Of a stretch of 58,257 bases of DNA, positions 50,138 through 57,990 are shown in pieces. Position 1 is the first letter of the stretch, and each line of letters opens with the position of its first letter. This stretch comes from Verrucomicrobiota bacterium (GTDB lineage Bacteria; Verrucomicrobiota; Kiritimatiellia; RFP12; UBA1067), in assembly GCA_023269675.1 (NCBI GenBank), contig JAHFSX010000041.1, forward strand, positions 1 to 58,257, read 5' to 3'. Below the pieces are notes generated by a model. It made no database searches. It was not told where the DNA came from and worked only from the letters and a program-made list of their open reading frames with translations. Both the position numbers and the translations under genes were made by a program.

Positions 50138-51474
50138 AAAGTTATCCCCTTGTCTCCGCCATACCCAGAACCAGCGCGGACTCGCCCAAGCAGTTCCGCA
50201 AAAGCTGCCGCTGCTTGGAGCGCCACGACACCATTGCCACCGCAGCGCAGTTGATCGGCTCGGCTCGCGTCCAGAAATGTGGCCACCCCATCAACCAGCA
50301 GACGAAGGCCGGGTTCAACCGCCGGCGCGAGGTGCGGGTGTTGGCCGAGGATGTTTCCCCACTCTCCGGCGGCTGGGCCGAGGGCGAAAATTCCTGCACA
50401 TCTGCCGAGAGGCTCTTGAAAATCCGTTGCGCGGTGAGTCCCCGCTTGTGGGAGTCGCCCGCCATCGGTGTCGTCCATCTCTGCGCCGCTGCCGCCGTCG
50501 AGTCCTGTCCCGTCGTGCCTCGGCTCGGCCCCGTCGCATCGCCCTTCGCGTGAAATTGTGGAGTCGGCCAATGCTGGCTCTGCTTTTCCAACAAGTCCTG
50601 CCGCTCCGTCCCGCCCACTTGTTTCCGCGTCGCCACATTGCGCGCGTTCGGCGTCTGCCAATGTTCCGCCTGAGCCACCAGCGGTTCCGTGAACCCCTCC
50701 GATGCCGTCCCCGACAGCTTGCTCGCCGACGGCGTGATCCACTGCGCCGCCTCGCCCGCCAGAATCCGCCCGTGCGTCTCCCCGTGCGATGCCCCGATGG
50801 TCGTCGTGCGGTTCTCGTTGGCCGAGGCGCGCGGCGTCGGCCACTCCTGCGCCTTCCCCGTCAACGTCGGCTGCACCGAACCATCGCTCTGCCGCTGATA
50901 GTTCCCGCCACGTCCCTCGTTTGCTCGGCAGGTAGGCCATGAGGAAGACCCGTTCGCGCTGATGACTCGCTCCCACATCGCTCGCAGCGAGGAAGACCGG
51001 TTCAACGAGCTCGTAACCCATTCGGCATAGTTCGTCGCCGACAGGTCGAAACCATCCCCCGCGAACCCAAGCTGGCACATTTTCGAGGAAGACCACGGCG
51101 GGTTCACACTCGGCCGCGATCCGCAGGAATTGAGGGATGGGGCCGTCGCCGTCTTCGCCCCAGCTTCGCCGGTCGGTGTTGCCCTGCTTTTTCCCTGCGA
51201 GGGAGTAAGGCTGGCACGGGAGGCCAGCAGTGAGGATGTCCACCACGTGACGAAAAGGTCTAGCGTCGAAGTCTCGGAGATCACCGCACCAAATAGGGTG
51301 CGGCTCCATGCTCGCGTCTTCCATCCGGGCCAGTTGGACGGCCGCAGCGTAGGCTTCCCATTCACAACTGCACGCAACGCGGGCATCGGCGAGGACGAGC
51401 TTGACGGCTTCGTCGAGCATCCCGATGCCGCTGCAAAGGCTGAGAAGAGTTGGGGCGGGATTAGCCACATTCAC
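50134..51474 (-). CDS. DNA cytosine-5 methyltransferase
   Basis: 446 aa from GTG 51472-51474, which overlaps the upstream stop as GTGA; longer starts would lie inside the upstream gene. Motif I LCSGIGMLDEAV; motif IV GLPCQPYS with catalytic Cys87; motif VI VVFLENVP; motif VIII SHQRERVFLMA; motif X CGGNGVVALQAAAAFAELLG. The segment between VIII and X (about 185-400), normally the target-recognition domain, is rich in Gly/Ala/Asp with VADA-type repeats and is fully overlapped by another open frame. It likely methylates phage DNA against restriction. It ends overlapping the DUF5131 start. Confidence 0.88.
   Translation of the reverse strand: MNVANPAPTLLSLCSGIGMLDEAVKLVLADARVACSCEWEAYAAAVQLARMEDASMEPHPIWCGDLRDFDARPFRHVVDILTAGLPCQPYSLAGKKQGNTDRRSWGEDGDGPIPQFLRIAAECEPAVVFLENVPAWVRGGWFRPVGDELCRMGYELVEPVFLAASDVGASHQRERVFLMAYLPSKRGTWRELSAAERWFGAADVDGEGAGVADAARLGQREPHDDHRGIARGDARADSGGRGGAVDHAVGEQAVGDGIGGVHGTAGGSGGTLADAERAQCGDAETSGRDGAAGLVGKAEPALADSTISREGRCDGAEPRHDGTGLDGGSGAEMDDTDGGRLPQAGTHRATDFQEPLGRCAGIFALGPAAGEWGNILGQHPHLAPAVEPGLRLLVDGVATFLDASRADQLRCGGNGVVALQAAAAFAELLGRVRAGSGYGGDKGITL
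50142..51470 (-). other. Long overlapping frame within the C5 methyltransferase gene
   Basis: 442 codons, open from ATG 51468-51470 (4 nt after the GTG start of the methyltransferase) in the +1 frame relative to it. In the region that overlaps the target-recognition segment it reads WPTPRASANENR, HWPTPQFHAKGDATG, RWTTPMAGD, then SRRRLNPAFVCWLMGWP. The WPTP repeats and LNPAFVxWLMGWP are a recognised C-terminal pattern of other phage C5 methyltransferases. Dual coding or a +1 frameshift product is possible. The early part looks like noise, so it is not called as a plain CDS. Confidence 0.45.
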
Positions 51475-51815
51475 GTTGTCTCCTTTGTCCGCCGCGTCAG
51501 CCAGCGACGCACCCGCCGTTTCAGTGCCGCCCAAAAGCCCGGATGGAGTAGCCCGTCCTGCTCGGCCGCCCGCAACGCCGTCGCCAACGCCGCCAGCCGG
51601 TCGCTGGGCGTCCGCAGCCGGTTGAAGTGATACACCAGCGTCCGCAACGGATGATGGGGCGGCAGCATCATGATCGTCTTGTCCGGCACGACGATCAGGT
51701 AGGACGAAGCTTGGTGCTGGGAGTCATGCTGAAAGTGGAACGATACCGGCGGCACCTGCGCGGCAGGCATCGGTTCGTCAGGCGGCTCTGCGGTGGAAGG
51801 AAGATTCGATTTCAT
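51471..51815 (-). CDS. Small hypothetical protein
   Basis: 114 aa from ATG 51815. Pro-rich start (STAEPPDEPMPAAQVPP), a central strand-helix unit (SSYLIVVPDKTIMMLPPHHP; RTLVYHFNRLRTPSDRLAAL), and a basic tail (LKRRVRRWLTRRTKETT). No family recognised. The preceding 108 bp hold a GC-rich inverted repeat. Confidence 0.6.
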   Translation of the reverse strand: MKSNLPSTAEPPDEPMPAAQVPPVSFHFQHDSQHQASSYLIVVPDKTIMMLPPHHPLRTLVYHFNRLRTPSDRLAALATALRAAEQDGLLHPGFWAALKRRVRRWLTRRTKETT

Positions 51816-51824
51816 AGTATGAGA

Positions 51825-51916
51825 GATAAAAGAAAGCGCGCCGCCAGCGTTCGCGGCGGGAGATATGCCGGGCGGAGCTTGGGCCTTTCGGCGTGGGCAC
51901 CACCCCGGCGGCGCGC
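51825..51916 (-). terminator. GC-rich inverted repeat with T-run (possible terminator or attenuator)
   Basis: On the leftward strand GCGCGCCGCC (51916-51907) pairs with GGCGGCGCGC (51845-51836), followed by TTTCTTTTATC. The roughly 60-nt loop is itself GC-rich and can fold. This is one of the few gaps over 100 bp in the early operon and could reduce readthrough into the methyltransferase genes. Confidence 0.5.
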
Positions 51917-51923
51917 GTGAGGG

Positions 51924-52322
51924 TTATTTGCGGCGGGGCTTAGGCGCCTTCGGTTTCTTAGCGGCAAGTGGCACCGCATCGGCCGGCGTCGCCTCGGTCA
52001 CGGGATTTTCTGGCGGCGGCATTGTCACCTGCGGATCATCCGGCAACGCCAACGAGGACGGCGCAGGCTCGACAGCAGGCGCCTCATCCGGTGCTTTGCT
52101 ATCTGTCGGAACTACCGCTTCCGGCTCCGCGCTCGCCAGATTCGCCGCCGCCGGCAGCTCCTCGACATAGAGCGTCACGTTCGGCGTCGGCTGAAAGCTG
52201 AAGCCAGCACTTAGGATGGGTTTCGCGTCCGGGTTTCCGGGCGTTGTGGTTACGATGATCTCCGCGTCGCGCGGAGCCTGTTCAAGCAGCTTTATGAGCT
52301 GCGATACGGTCATGGATTTCAT
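51924..52322 (-). CDS. Small protein with conserved N-terminus and Pro/Ala tail
   Basis: 132 aa from ATG 52322 (MKSMTVSQLIKLLEQAPRDA). A GTG at 52361 overlapping the upstream stop (GTGA) would add 13 residues and fits the coupling habit of this operon. The first 60 residues (LIKLLEQAPRDAEIIVTTTP, then VTLYVEELP) match a small domain seen in many phage proteins. The rest is Pro/Ala-rich and ends in a Lys-rich tail. Function unknown. Confidence 0.6.
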   Translation of the reverse strand: MKSMTVSQLIKLLEQAPRDAEIIVTTTPGNPDAKPILSAGFSFQPTPNVTLYVEELPAAANLASAEPEAVVPTDSKAPDEAPAVEPAPSSLALPDDPQVTMPPPENPVTEATPADAVPLAAKKPKAPKPRRK

Positions 52323-52357
52323 GTTGTCGGTTGTGTGGTTGATGTTACGGAACAAAT

Positions 52358-52978
52358 TCACGGCTTGAGCTTGGCGCGGATCTTCGCGCTCACGTCATTC
52401 GGCTGCGCCCGCGCGTCGGCGATGTAGCGTCTAGCTTCGCTGGGGCCGATGGAGGGGAAGAGCGTCGCGCGAGTCATTGGCGGCGTTGTTTGGCGCAGCT
52501 TGTCTCCGTAAAGATTTAACACGCGGTCGGCGTAAGCACCGCTCACCTTGGCTGGGTCGAAGTGCTGCCCGTAATGCCATGCGCAGGCGAGGTTGCGGAC
52601 GGTGATCACTAGATTGCGCCGGATTAAAGTGGCTTCGATTACCAGCAGGTAGTTCACCGCCGCCGCCTCATCGCGCTCCTGCGAAACCCCTGCCGCGCGA
52701 AACGGCACGGTGCTGCACTCCCGCCACGTCGCTTCCATGAACTGATACGCGCTCCGCTCACCCCTCGGCCCAATGGCCTGCGGGTTGTCCCCGCTCTCCA
52801 CCTGCCGGATAGCCCACAGGAAGGCATCGACATTCAGCACCTCTCCCGCAGCCGCGATGTTTGCTGAGGACGATACTACCCGCGTAGGCTTCCTCGGCTC
52901 GTGCGACGGCATGAAGGTAAAGACGAGCGCCACGATGAATAGCAGGATGGCCGCGAAAGTGAAATAGGGTGGGTTCAT
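52358..52978 (-). CDS. Membrane-anchored lytic transglycosylase-like protein
   Basis: 206 aa from ATG 52976-52978; the longer frame upstream is antisense to the RusA gene. A signal anchor (YFTFAAILLFIVALVFTFM) is followed by a short linker. An SLT/lysozyme-like domain follows: AIRQVESGDNPQAIG with catalytic Glu61, GERSAYQFMEATW, and VRNLACAWHYGQHFDP. It should cleave peptidoglycan in the periplasm. It lies in the early or replication operon, far from the holin and spanin genes, yet it is the only peptidoglycan hydrolase candidate in the window, so it may be the endolysin or a superinfection or entry enzyme. Confidence 0.75.
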   Translation of the reverse strand: MNPPYFTFAAILLFIVALVFTFMPSHEPRKPTRVVSSSANIAAAGEVLNVDAFLWAIRQVESGDNPQAIGPRGERSAYQFMEATWRECSTVPFRAAGVSQERDEAAAVNYLLVIEATLIRRNLVITVRNLACAWHYGQHFDPAKVSGAYADRVLNLYGDKLRQTTPPMTRATLFPSIGPSEARRYIADARAQPNDVSAKIRAKLKP

Positions 52979-53388
52979 GGCTCGAAATGGGTGAAGGCTA
53001 CGATGGTCACGCCGATGCCGGGCTTCTTGCCCCACCCCTTGCGGACGCGCAGGTCTGCGATCTGGCCGTCGTCGCCAAAAAAACCCACGATGCCCATGCA
53101 GTCCTCGAATAGCTTCACGAGGTTCGAGCAGTCGGGCCGCTTGTCGTGCGGCATCCAGCCCTGTGCTATCACCGACTTGCTCTCGCCATTGCGAAACGGG
53201 AAGGTGAACGTGATCTCGGCGGAGAGCGGCCCCGTCAGTGGCGCCTTGGGCCGGTGCGGCACCAGCAGCGTGCAGTAAAGCCGCTCCGCATCCTTCACCT
53301 TGGCCTTGGTGAAGAAACGACCACGGCTCACACCCTTCTGCTGGGCGGTAGTGGTCGGCGGCACGCAGTCGAGGAAGAACGAGATCAC
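52975..53388 (-). CDS. rusA: RusA-type Holliday-junction resolvase
   Basis: 137 aa from ATG 53388. The family signature is clear: HDKRPDCSNLVKLFEDCM (Asp82, Asp86) and GFFGDDGQIADLRVRKGWG (Asp106/107), preceded by strand-rich N-terminal half (AEITFTFPFRNG). RusA resolves four-way junctions formed by annealing and strand exchange. It overlaps both neighbours by 4 bp and works with the Bet-like annealing protein and the SF2 helicase. Confidence 0.9.
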   Translation of the reverse strand: MISFFLDCVPPTTTAQQKGVSRGRFFTKAKVKDAERLYCTLLVPHRPKAPLTGPLSAEITFTFPFRNGESKSVIAQGWMPHDKRPDCSNLVKLFEDCMGIVGFFGDDGQIADLRVRKGWGKKPGIGVTIVAFTHFEP

Positions 53389-54587
53389 GATGCCACCTCC
53401 ACAATCTTGAGGATTTCCCGCTCACCCTGTTGCATGACGTGCCCGATCCGGTCGCGCATCATCGACTTCCCGCTCACCTTGCCAGCGGTCTTTGTGTCCA
53501 CCGGCACCTTCAACCCCGTGCGCGCGGACTCGTGCTCGGCCAGCACCTCCTCGATCTCGCCCGGCTTGAACTGGTAGCAACGGTCAAACAACGCATCCGG
53601 CAAGTCACCGAGCTGCACCCGTGCCTTGGCGTTGTCCGTCACCACGCGGATACCAGGTTGCGACTGCACGAAGACGCGGTAGCCATCCACGGTCTGCTCG
53701 CCCTTGTCGCGGATGCGCTGCTTCAGAATGTCGGCGGCGTCCTTTAGTAGCGGCGATAGCTTTCGGCCTGCCAAGGCCACGGCCAGCAAGCGGTCAATCG
53801 TAGGCTCGGCGGCGATGCCGTTGAGGTATTCAGGCGTGAGGGTCATTTTCATGTGAGAAAGGTCGGCCTCGACGGCGGGGCATTGCAGGGCGGCAGGGCA
53901 GTAGCGGCATTGCTTCCCGCCGTCGCTGTTCACGGTCATCTCCTCGTCGATGGCGGTATTCAGCGTGCGCTCGACGTAGGCCACCGCCTGCGCGATCTGC
54001 TCGCCCTCCAGTGTGATCATGCTCACCCGCTGCTCGCCGTCGTCCTCGTGATTGCGCGGCTGCACCACGGCAAACGTGATCTTCCGTAGGGTAGGGTAGG
54101 CCAGCGCCAGTAACACGATGTAGCCGAGCACCTGCGCGTTGTCCTTCGCCTCGTCGACGACCACGCTTCCCGTCTTGAGGTCAAAGCCGATGGCCTCGGT
54201 CGCGTCCGCCGTGATGCCGAACGTGTCGATGTGCCCGCTCAGGTCGAAGCGCGCAAAGCTGTGTTTGAACTCCGCCTCGACCTCCAAGGCCATGTCCGCG
54301 CCCACACGGTCAAGCACCTCGGCGACGTAGAACCGGATCATCCACAGGTCAAAGCCCGTGGGCTTCCAGCCAGCGCGCATCGGCGGCTCGGGTAGTCCGG
54401 CCTCCGGCGGGGTGGCCCCGTGCTCGCGCACCAGCTCAGTCGCCGCCATCCAGTGACACCACGTCCCCAGCGCAGCGACCGCGCCGCTCTTCGACGGCTT
54501 TACGCGCTCGCGCAACAACGCCGAGCCGGGGCAGGCCATGAGCTGCGGCAGTTGCGAGCAACGGAACTGGCGGCGGCGGTCGCTCAT
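53385..54587 (-). CDS. PD-(D/E)XK nuclease (DUF2800-like exonuclease)
   Basis: 400 aa from ATG 54587. N-terminus FRCSQLPQLMACPGSALL is typical. The active site is SGHIDTFG (Asp121), GFDLKTG (Asp136-x-Lys138) and the RecB-motif Gln152-x3-Tyr156 (QVLGY). Cys residues near the start and at KQCRYCPAALQCP suggest an iron-sulfur cluster as in Cas4/AddB-like nucleases. It probably resects double-strand ends to give single strands for the Bet/RecT-like protein. Confidence 0.88.
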   Translation of the reverse strand: MSDRRRQFRCSQLPQLMACPGSALLRERVKPSKSGAVAALGTWCHWMAATELVREHGATPPEAGLPEPPMRAGWKPTGFDLWMIRFYVAEVLDRVGADMALEVEAEFKHSFARFDLSGHIDTFGITADATEAIGFDLKTGSVVVDEAKDNAQVLGYIVLLALAYPTLRKITFAVVQPRNHEDDGEQRVSMITLEGEQIAQAVAYVERTLNTAIDEEMTVNSDGGKQCRYCPAALQCPAVEADLSHMKMTLTPEYLNGIAAEPTIDRLLAVALAGRKLSPLLKDAADILKQRIRDKGEQTVDGYRVFVQSQPGIRVVTDNAKARVQLGDLPDALFDRCYQFKPGEIEEVLAEHESARTGLKVPVDTKTAGKVSGKSMMRDRIGHVMQQGEREILKIVEVAS

Positions 54588-54946
54588 TTAGCTGCCTCCG
54601 TCGTGGTTGGTTCATGTTGACCGCTCACGCCCCAGATGTTTACCGTCACCCAATCTGCGAACGCCGCGATCACTGATTGCTCGTGCCCCGTGGCCTTGTC
54701 GATCAATGCGTCGATGGCAGAACGCTTAATCAGTGCGTCCAGCGATAGCTTGGTGTCACGATGAAAGGCTTCGCGCGCTTCTTTATTGCTCGCCGTTTGG
54801 CTGACCAATGCCGCCCAAGCTCCGCCTAATAGAATTTCCCATGCGTCAGTGCCGTAGTATTCCGGCACGGTCTTCATGCCCGGCAGCGGGAAGCGCGCAT
54901 AACTATGCGTGTCGGCGGTCGCGGGAATGTCGGTGTCGGCGTGCAT
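54584..54946 (-). CDS. Hypothetical protein
   Basis: 120 aa from ATG 54946, overlapping the nuclease start by 4 bp. Helical middle (YYGTDAWEILLGGAWAALVS; KLSLDALIKRSAIDALIDKA). No motif or signal. It is coupled to the recombination genes, and its role is unknown. Confidence 0.6.
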   Translation of the reverse strand: MHADTDIPATADTHSYARFPLPGMKTVPEYYGTDAWEILLGGAWAALVSQTASNKEAREAFHRDTKLSLDALIKRSAIDALIDKATGHEQSVIAAFADWVTVNIWGVSGQHEPTTTEAAK

Positions 54947-54962
54947 GGTAATTTCGTGCCGG

Positions 54963-55343
54963 TTATTTTCGCACCCGACGGCGGCGGGCGTTGGCCTTAG
55001 ACTTCGGTGAGGCTCCCACGGAAATCGAGGCAGGTTCTACGCGGTTCCCTGCTGGGGTGTTTAATGAATGACCAGACAAACCAATGCCCGCCGCGATCCC
55101 CTCCGACGCTTTCGCGCCGGAATTATGCCCCGTCTGTTTCAGCAGAAACGACTTGAACTCACTCGGCAGCACTGTCGGCCCCATGCCCTCAGCCATCTTC
55201 ACGTTCAGCCCATTGTTGCGGTAACGTCGGAAGGTGCTGCGGCTCCCCCACAGGCCGTAGAGGTTCCGCGTCGGCACGGGCAGATCGAGGATGAACGCAG
55301 CGCAAAGCTGCTCGCTGATGGGCGTGAGGGTCTTCTCGGTCAT
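54963..55343 (-). CDS. Putative DNA-binding protein
   Basis: 126 aa from ATG 55343. Residues 20-70 (DLPVPTRNLYGLWGSRSTFR, RYRNNGLNVKMAEGMG, PSEFKSFLLKQ) look like an excisionase or MerR-like winged unit that reads DNA. The tail is basic (SPKSKANARRRRVRK). It could be an excisionase or an early regulator, and is the best candidate for either in this operon. Confidence 0.6.
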   Translation of the reverse strand: MTEKTLTPISEQLCAAFILDLPVPTRNLYGLWGSRSTFRRYRNNGLNVKMAEGMGPTVLPSEFKSFLLKQTGHNSGAKASEGIAAGIGLSGHSLNTPAGNRVEPASISVGASPKSKANARRRRVRK

Positions 55344-55828
55344 AAGCCATGTCCCTCCAGTAGCAGTTTTGGCATCTCGTTCGTTCGCCGCATTTCCTCG
55401 ATCTGCGGAATCATCCGTTCTCCAACCGTTTGGCCAGTGGGCAGAACAAAATGAGCGAGGAACTCCGCCTCGAATGTGGTGATGCCCGCGCTGACTGCCT
55501 CAAGTTTCGCCTTCGTGCAGAGAAAGAGGGAGCGCCACAACGAGCGGCACGCCTGCTCCCATGCCTTGTAAGCATCCTCGGGTTTGCGCGGGCATTTCTT
55601 GACTAAAACTCCCATGCGCCGGAACTCACGCACCGTGAATCGCGGGTCATCACGCGAGGGCAGCGGCAGGATGAAGCGCACGCCCTTGCCGTGCGCGACG
55701 AAACCGATCATCGCGTGCGTGTCGGCGGTCATGTAGGCGAACCGAGTGGCACCGTAGCGCGACAGCGTGGCCTCGATTTCGGCGCGGGTCTTTTCGACAG
55801 AGACGGAAGTGTTTTCGGCGTAGCTCAT
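55340..55828 (-). CDS. Conserved phage hypothetical protein
   Basis: 162 aa from ATG 55828. The sequence type (MSYAENTSVSVEKTRAEIEA, then RYGATRFAYMTADTHAMIGF; RFILPLPSRDDPRF; WEQACRSLWRSLFLCTKAKL) recurs in phage genomes beside annealing and replication genes. It seems to have an alpha/beta fold without catalytic motifs. Function unknown, but it stays with recombination genes in this operon. Confidence 0.75.
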   Translation of the reverse strand: MSYAENTSVSVEKTRAEIEATLSRYGATRFAYMTADTHAMIGFVAHGKGVRFILPLPSRDDPRFTVREFRRMGVLVKKCPRKPEDAYKAWEQACRSLWRSLFLCTKAKLEAVSAGITTFEAEFLAHFVLPTGQTVGERMIPQIEEMRRTNEMPKLLLEGHGL

Positions 55829-55829
55829 G

Positions 55830-56672
55830 TTAAATCCCCCTCCGTGTGTCCACCGCCTGCTTGTCGATCTTGAACGTCAGCCCCGCCACCACCGGCACCG
55901 GCTGGCCCTCTTTCCACCCCGTGCAGTAGCACGCCCGGATCGCCGCGTCGTTTGGCGTCACCACCACCAAGTTGGACGGCAGCAATCGCACGTCCAACAC
56001 CTGATGCCGCAACGTCGTCCGGTAGCTGATGCCCGCCGGCTTCGGCGCAACCAGCGTCCGCGTCTGCGCCAATGCCGCCGCCTGTTCCGCGATGCGCCGC
56101 GCCTCCGCGTCCGACCGTGCCCGTGCCTCTGCTGCGTCATTGTCCGCCGCCACTTCGTCCACGCCGGCCAGATCATCGTCCGCCGCCACCGGCACCGCCC
56201 GAGCGGCCTCGGCTGCCAGCCGCGCCTTCTCCTCCTGCGCCAAGCGTTCGCGTTCGATCCGCTCCTGTTCCAACTGCAACCGGCGAAGTTCCGCCTGCCG
56301 AAGTTTCTCCGCCTCGCGTGCCCGACGTTCTTCCTCGGCCTGCCATGCGGCCAGCTTGTGCCTCAGCGTGGTGATGACGCTGGTAAGCTCACTCATCGGC
56401 CCGCGTGCCGCGTCGTCGATCTTTTTGCCAAACGCCAAGAACGGATTTTTCAATCTCACCCGTTCGGCTTCAATCGCCTTTTGCAGATCGAGCGTATCGT
56501 GCAAGGCTCGGCTGGCCACCTCTGCGCTCTGCGCGTTGTTCACATCCATCTCGGCGTGGACGGCAAGGTTTGCCGCGCGCAACATCACGTCGCCCGAGAT
56601 CACAACCAGCGGCGTCACCGGCATTTCGCCGACGACCACGATTTGCTCAAACTTTTTCTGGGGGTGCGTCAT
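55830..56672 (-). CDS. Coiled-coil protein of the recombination operon
   Basis: 280 aa from ATG 56670-56672 (MTHPQKKFEQ), which overlaps the upstream stop as ATGA; the longer GTG frame overlaps the small gene upstream. The N-terminal domain (VVISGDVMLRAANLAVHAEM) is followed by a very long coiled coil (EEERRAREAEKLRQAELRRL and similar, about 110-190). The C-terminal strand domain (TLRHQVLDVRLLPSNLVVVT; KIDKQAVDTRRGI) resembles DUF1351-type phage proteins that sit next to annealing proteins. Role probably accessory in recombination. Confidence 0.7.
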   Translation of the reverse strand: MTHPQKKFEQIVVVGEMPVTPLVVISGDVMLRAANLAVHAEMDVNNAQSAEVASRALHDTLDLQKAIEAERVRLKNPFLAFGKKIDDAARGPMSELTSVITTLRHKLAAWQAEEERRAREAEKLRQAELRRLQLEQERIERERLAQEEKARLAAEAARAVPVAADDDLAGVDEVAADNDAAEARARSDAEARRIAEQAAALAQTRTLVAPKPAGISYRTTLRHQVLDVRLLPSNLVVVTPNDAAIRACYCTGWKEGQPVPVVAGLTFKIDKQAVDTRRGI

Positions 56673-56848
56673 TTTGTTGTCCTCCGCTTCGATGGTAACA
56701 TCCGCCACGCGCAGAAAATGGAGCGTCCATTGTTCGGGTTGTAGGGCTGGAATTTTGCCGGAGCGTTTTTCAGTTCGCGGATGATCTTTTCGATTCGGGC
56801 CTGCGTGCCGCCGCTCGCCCGGTTGAATCTCAGTGTGGTTTTAGGCAT
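56669..56848 (-). CDS. Small hypothetical protein
   Basis: 59 aa from ATG 56846-56848 (MPKTTLRFNRASGGTQARIE). Its TGA overlaps the next ATG as ATGA, and it starts 5 bp after the Bet-like gene. Basic, with a helix in KKIIRELKNAPAK-like order (ARIEKIIRELKNAPAKFQPY). No family recognised. Confidence 0.6.
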   Translation of the reverse strand: MPKTTLRFNRASGGTQARIEKIIRELKNAPAKFQPYNPNNGRSIFCAWRMLPSKRRTTK

Positions 56849-56853
56849 GGTGA

Positions 56854-57972
56854 TTAAGCGTCCACCGCTGCGTCGCTCGGAGCCGCCGCGCGCACGTCCT
56901 TCATAAACAGGTTGGGCGGGCGTGAGTAATCGGGCACGGATTTGCCGTCCACCGTCTTCGGACGGAGCTTGCTGTAAAGGGTCGCCTCAATGACCGATCC
57001 ATCATGCAGCCAATCGGCTGTTACTTCTGCGGCCCCCGCCGGTGTGAGGCCAACGCCTTCTAGGCAAAACACCGTGCCGGCGAATTGATTGTGCTCGATG
57101 ACGATCTGAGCGACCGCCGCCCCTGCCGTCGTCTTCGCCACCTTCTTGGAAACGATTTTAACGTCGGTCAGAGTCACCGGCCAAGGTTTCCCATGAAACT
57201 CATCGTGGCCTACGCCGGGAACGATGTCCGGTGCCCGCAAGACGGGTTCAGTCGGCGGCGCTTCTGGCATGGGCACAGGAGCGGCTTCCGTGACCGCCGG
57301 TGCCGGTTTCTTGGCCTCAATGTCAATGGCATCAGGCTGCGCTGCCTTGGCAGCGGCCGCACTGCCGCGACGGGCTGGTGCAGTCGGGCGCGACACAGAG
57401 GCCGCAGGCGATGGGCTGTCCTGCACCGGCGTCACGTTGACCATCTCGGAAATCTGGCGCTCGTCCTCGTCGAACGGGATGCCGTGGATCACTTGCCGAG
57501 CGCACTGCTTCAGGGCGCGGATGTGGATCATGTGGCGCGGGCGCACGATCCAATTCGGATTCTGTTTAATCATCCACTCGCTGACGACGGCGGTGAATGT
57601 TAGCGGGTGGGTGCTGCCCTTACGGTAAATCTTCGCAATGGCGTGCGTCGGCGGCTGCGTCACATCCTCGGGATAAACTTGAACCTCCCACGAATCGACC
57701 GAGGGATGCTCGGACAGTTTCTTGAAAACACCATCCGGCCCCATCATCGGCACGATGCCGCCGCCTTGGGTCGGGTAGGCGTAGAGCATACCGGGCAAAA
57801 GGGGGTTGACGCCCATCTCGTTGGCGATGCTGAAGAACGCTGCGAGTTGAGTGTCGCTGACGTTGCCGGGGTTTTTGAAGCACTGCGCTTTGACCGTTTC
57901 GATCATGTGCTCTTTGGTGACGCCGAGGCGTTGAGCGAGTTGAGTGGAAGCGAGGACGATTTCAGAGGACAT
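56854..57972 (-). CDS. Bet/RecT-family single-strand annealing protein
   Basis: 372 aa from ATG 57972. The N-terminal 180 residues match Redbeta/RecT annealing proteins: TVKAQCFKNPGNVSDTQLAA, FFSIANEMGVNPLLPGMLYA, GIVPMMGPDGVFKKL, and HIRALKQCARQVIHGIPFD. After a Pro/Ala-rich linker (about 190-255) comes an extra domain (PWPVTLTDVKIVSKK; GTVFCLEGVGLTPAG; HDGSVIEATLYSKL) that is not part of the core family. It should coat resected strands and anneal them, and works with the PD-(D/E)XK nuclease and RusA. Confidence 0.88.
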   Translation of the reverse strand: MSSEIVLASTQLAQRLGVTKEHMIETVKAQCFKNPGNVSDTQLAAFFSIANEMGVNPLLPGMLYAYPTQGGGIVPMMGPDGVFKKLSEHPSVDSWEVQVYPEDVTQPPTHAIAKIYRKGSTHPLTFTAVVSEWMIKQNPNWIVRPRHMIHIRALKQCARQVIHGIPFDEDERQISEMVNVTPVQDSPSPAASVSRPTAPARRGSAAAAKAAQPDAIDIEAKKPAPAVTEAAPVPMPEAPPTEPVLRAPDIVPGVGHDEFHGKPWPVTLTDVKIVSKKVAKTTAGAAVAQIVIEHNQFAGTVFCLEGVGLTPAGAAEVTADWLHDGSVIEATLYSKLRPKTVDGKSVPDYSRPPNLFMKDVRAAAPSDAAVDA

Positions 57973-57990
57973 GGTGATGATGGGTTGAGT

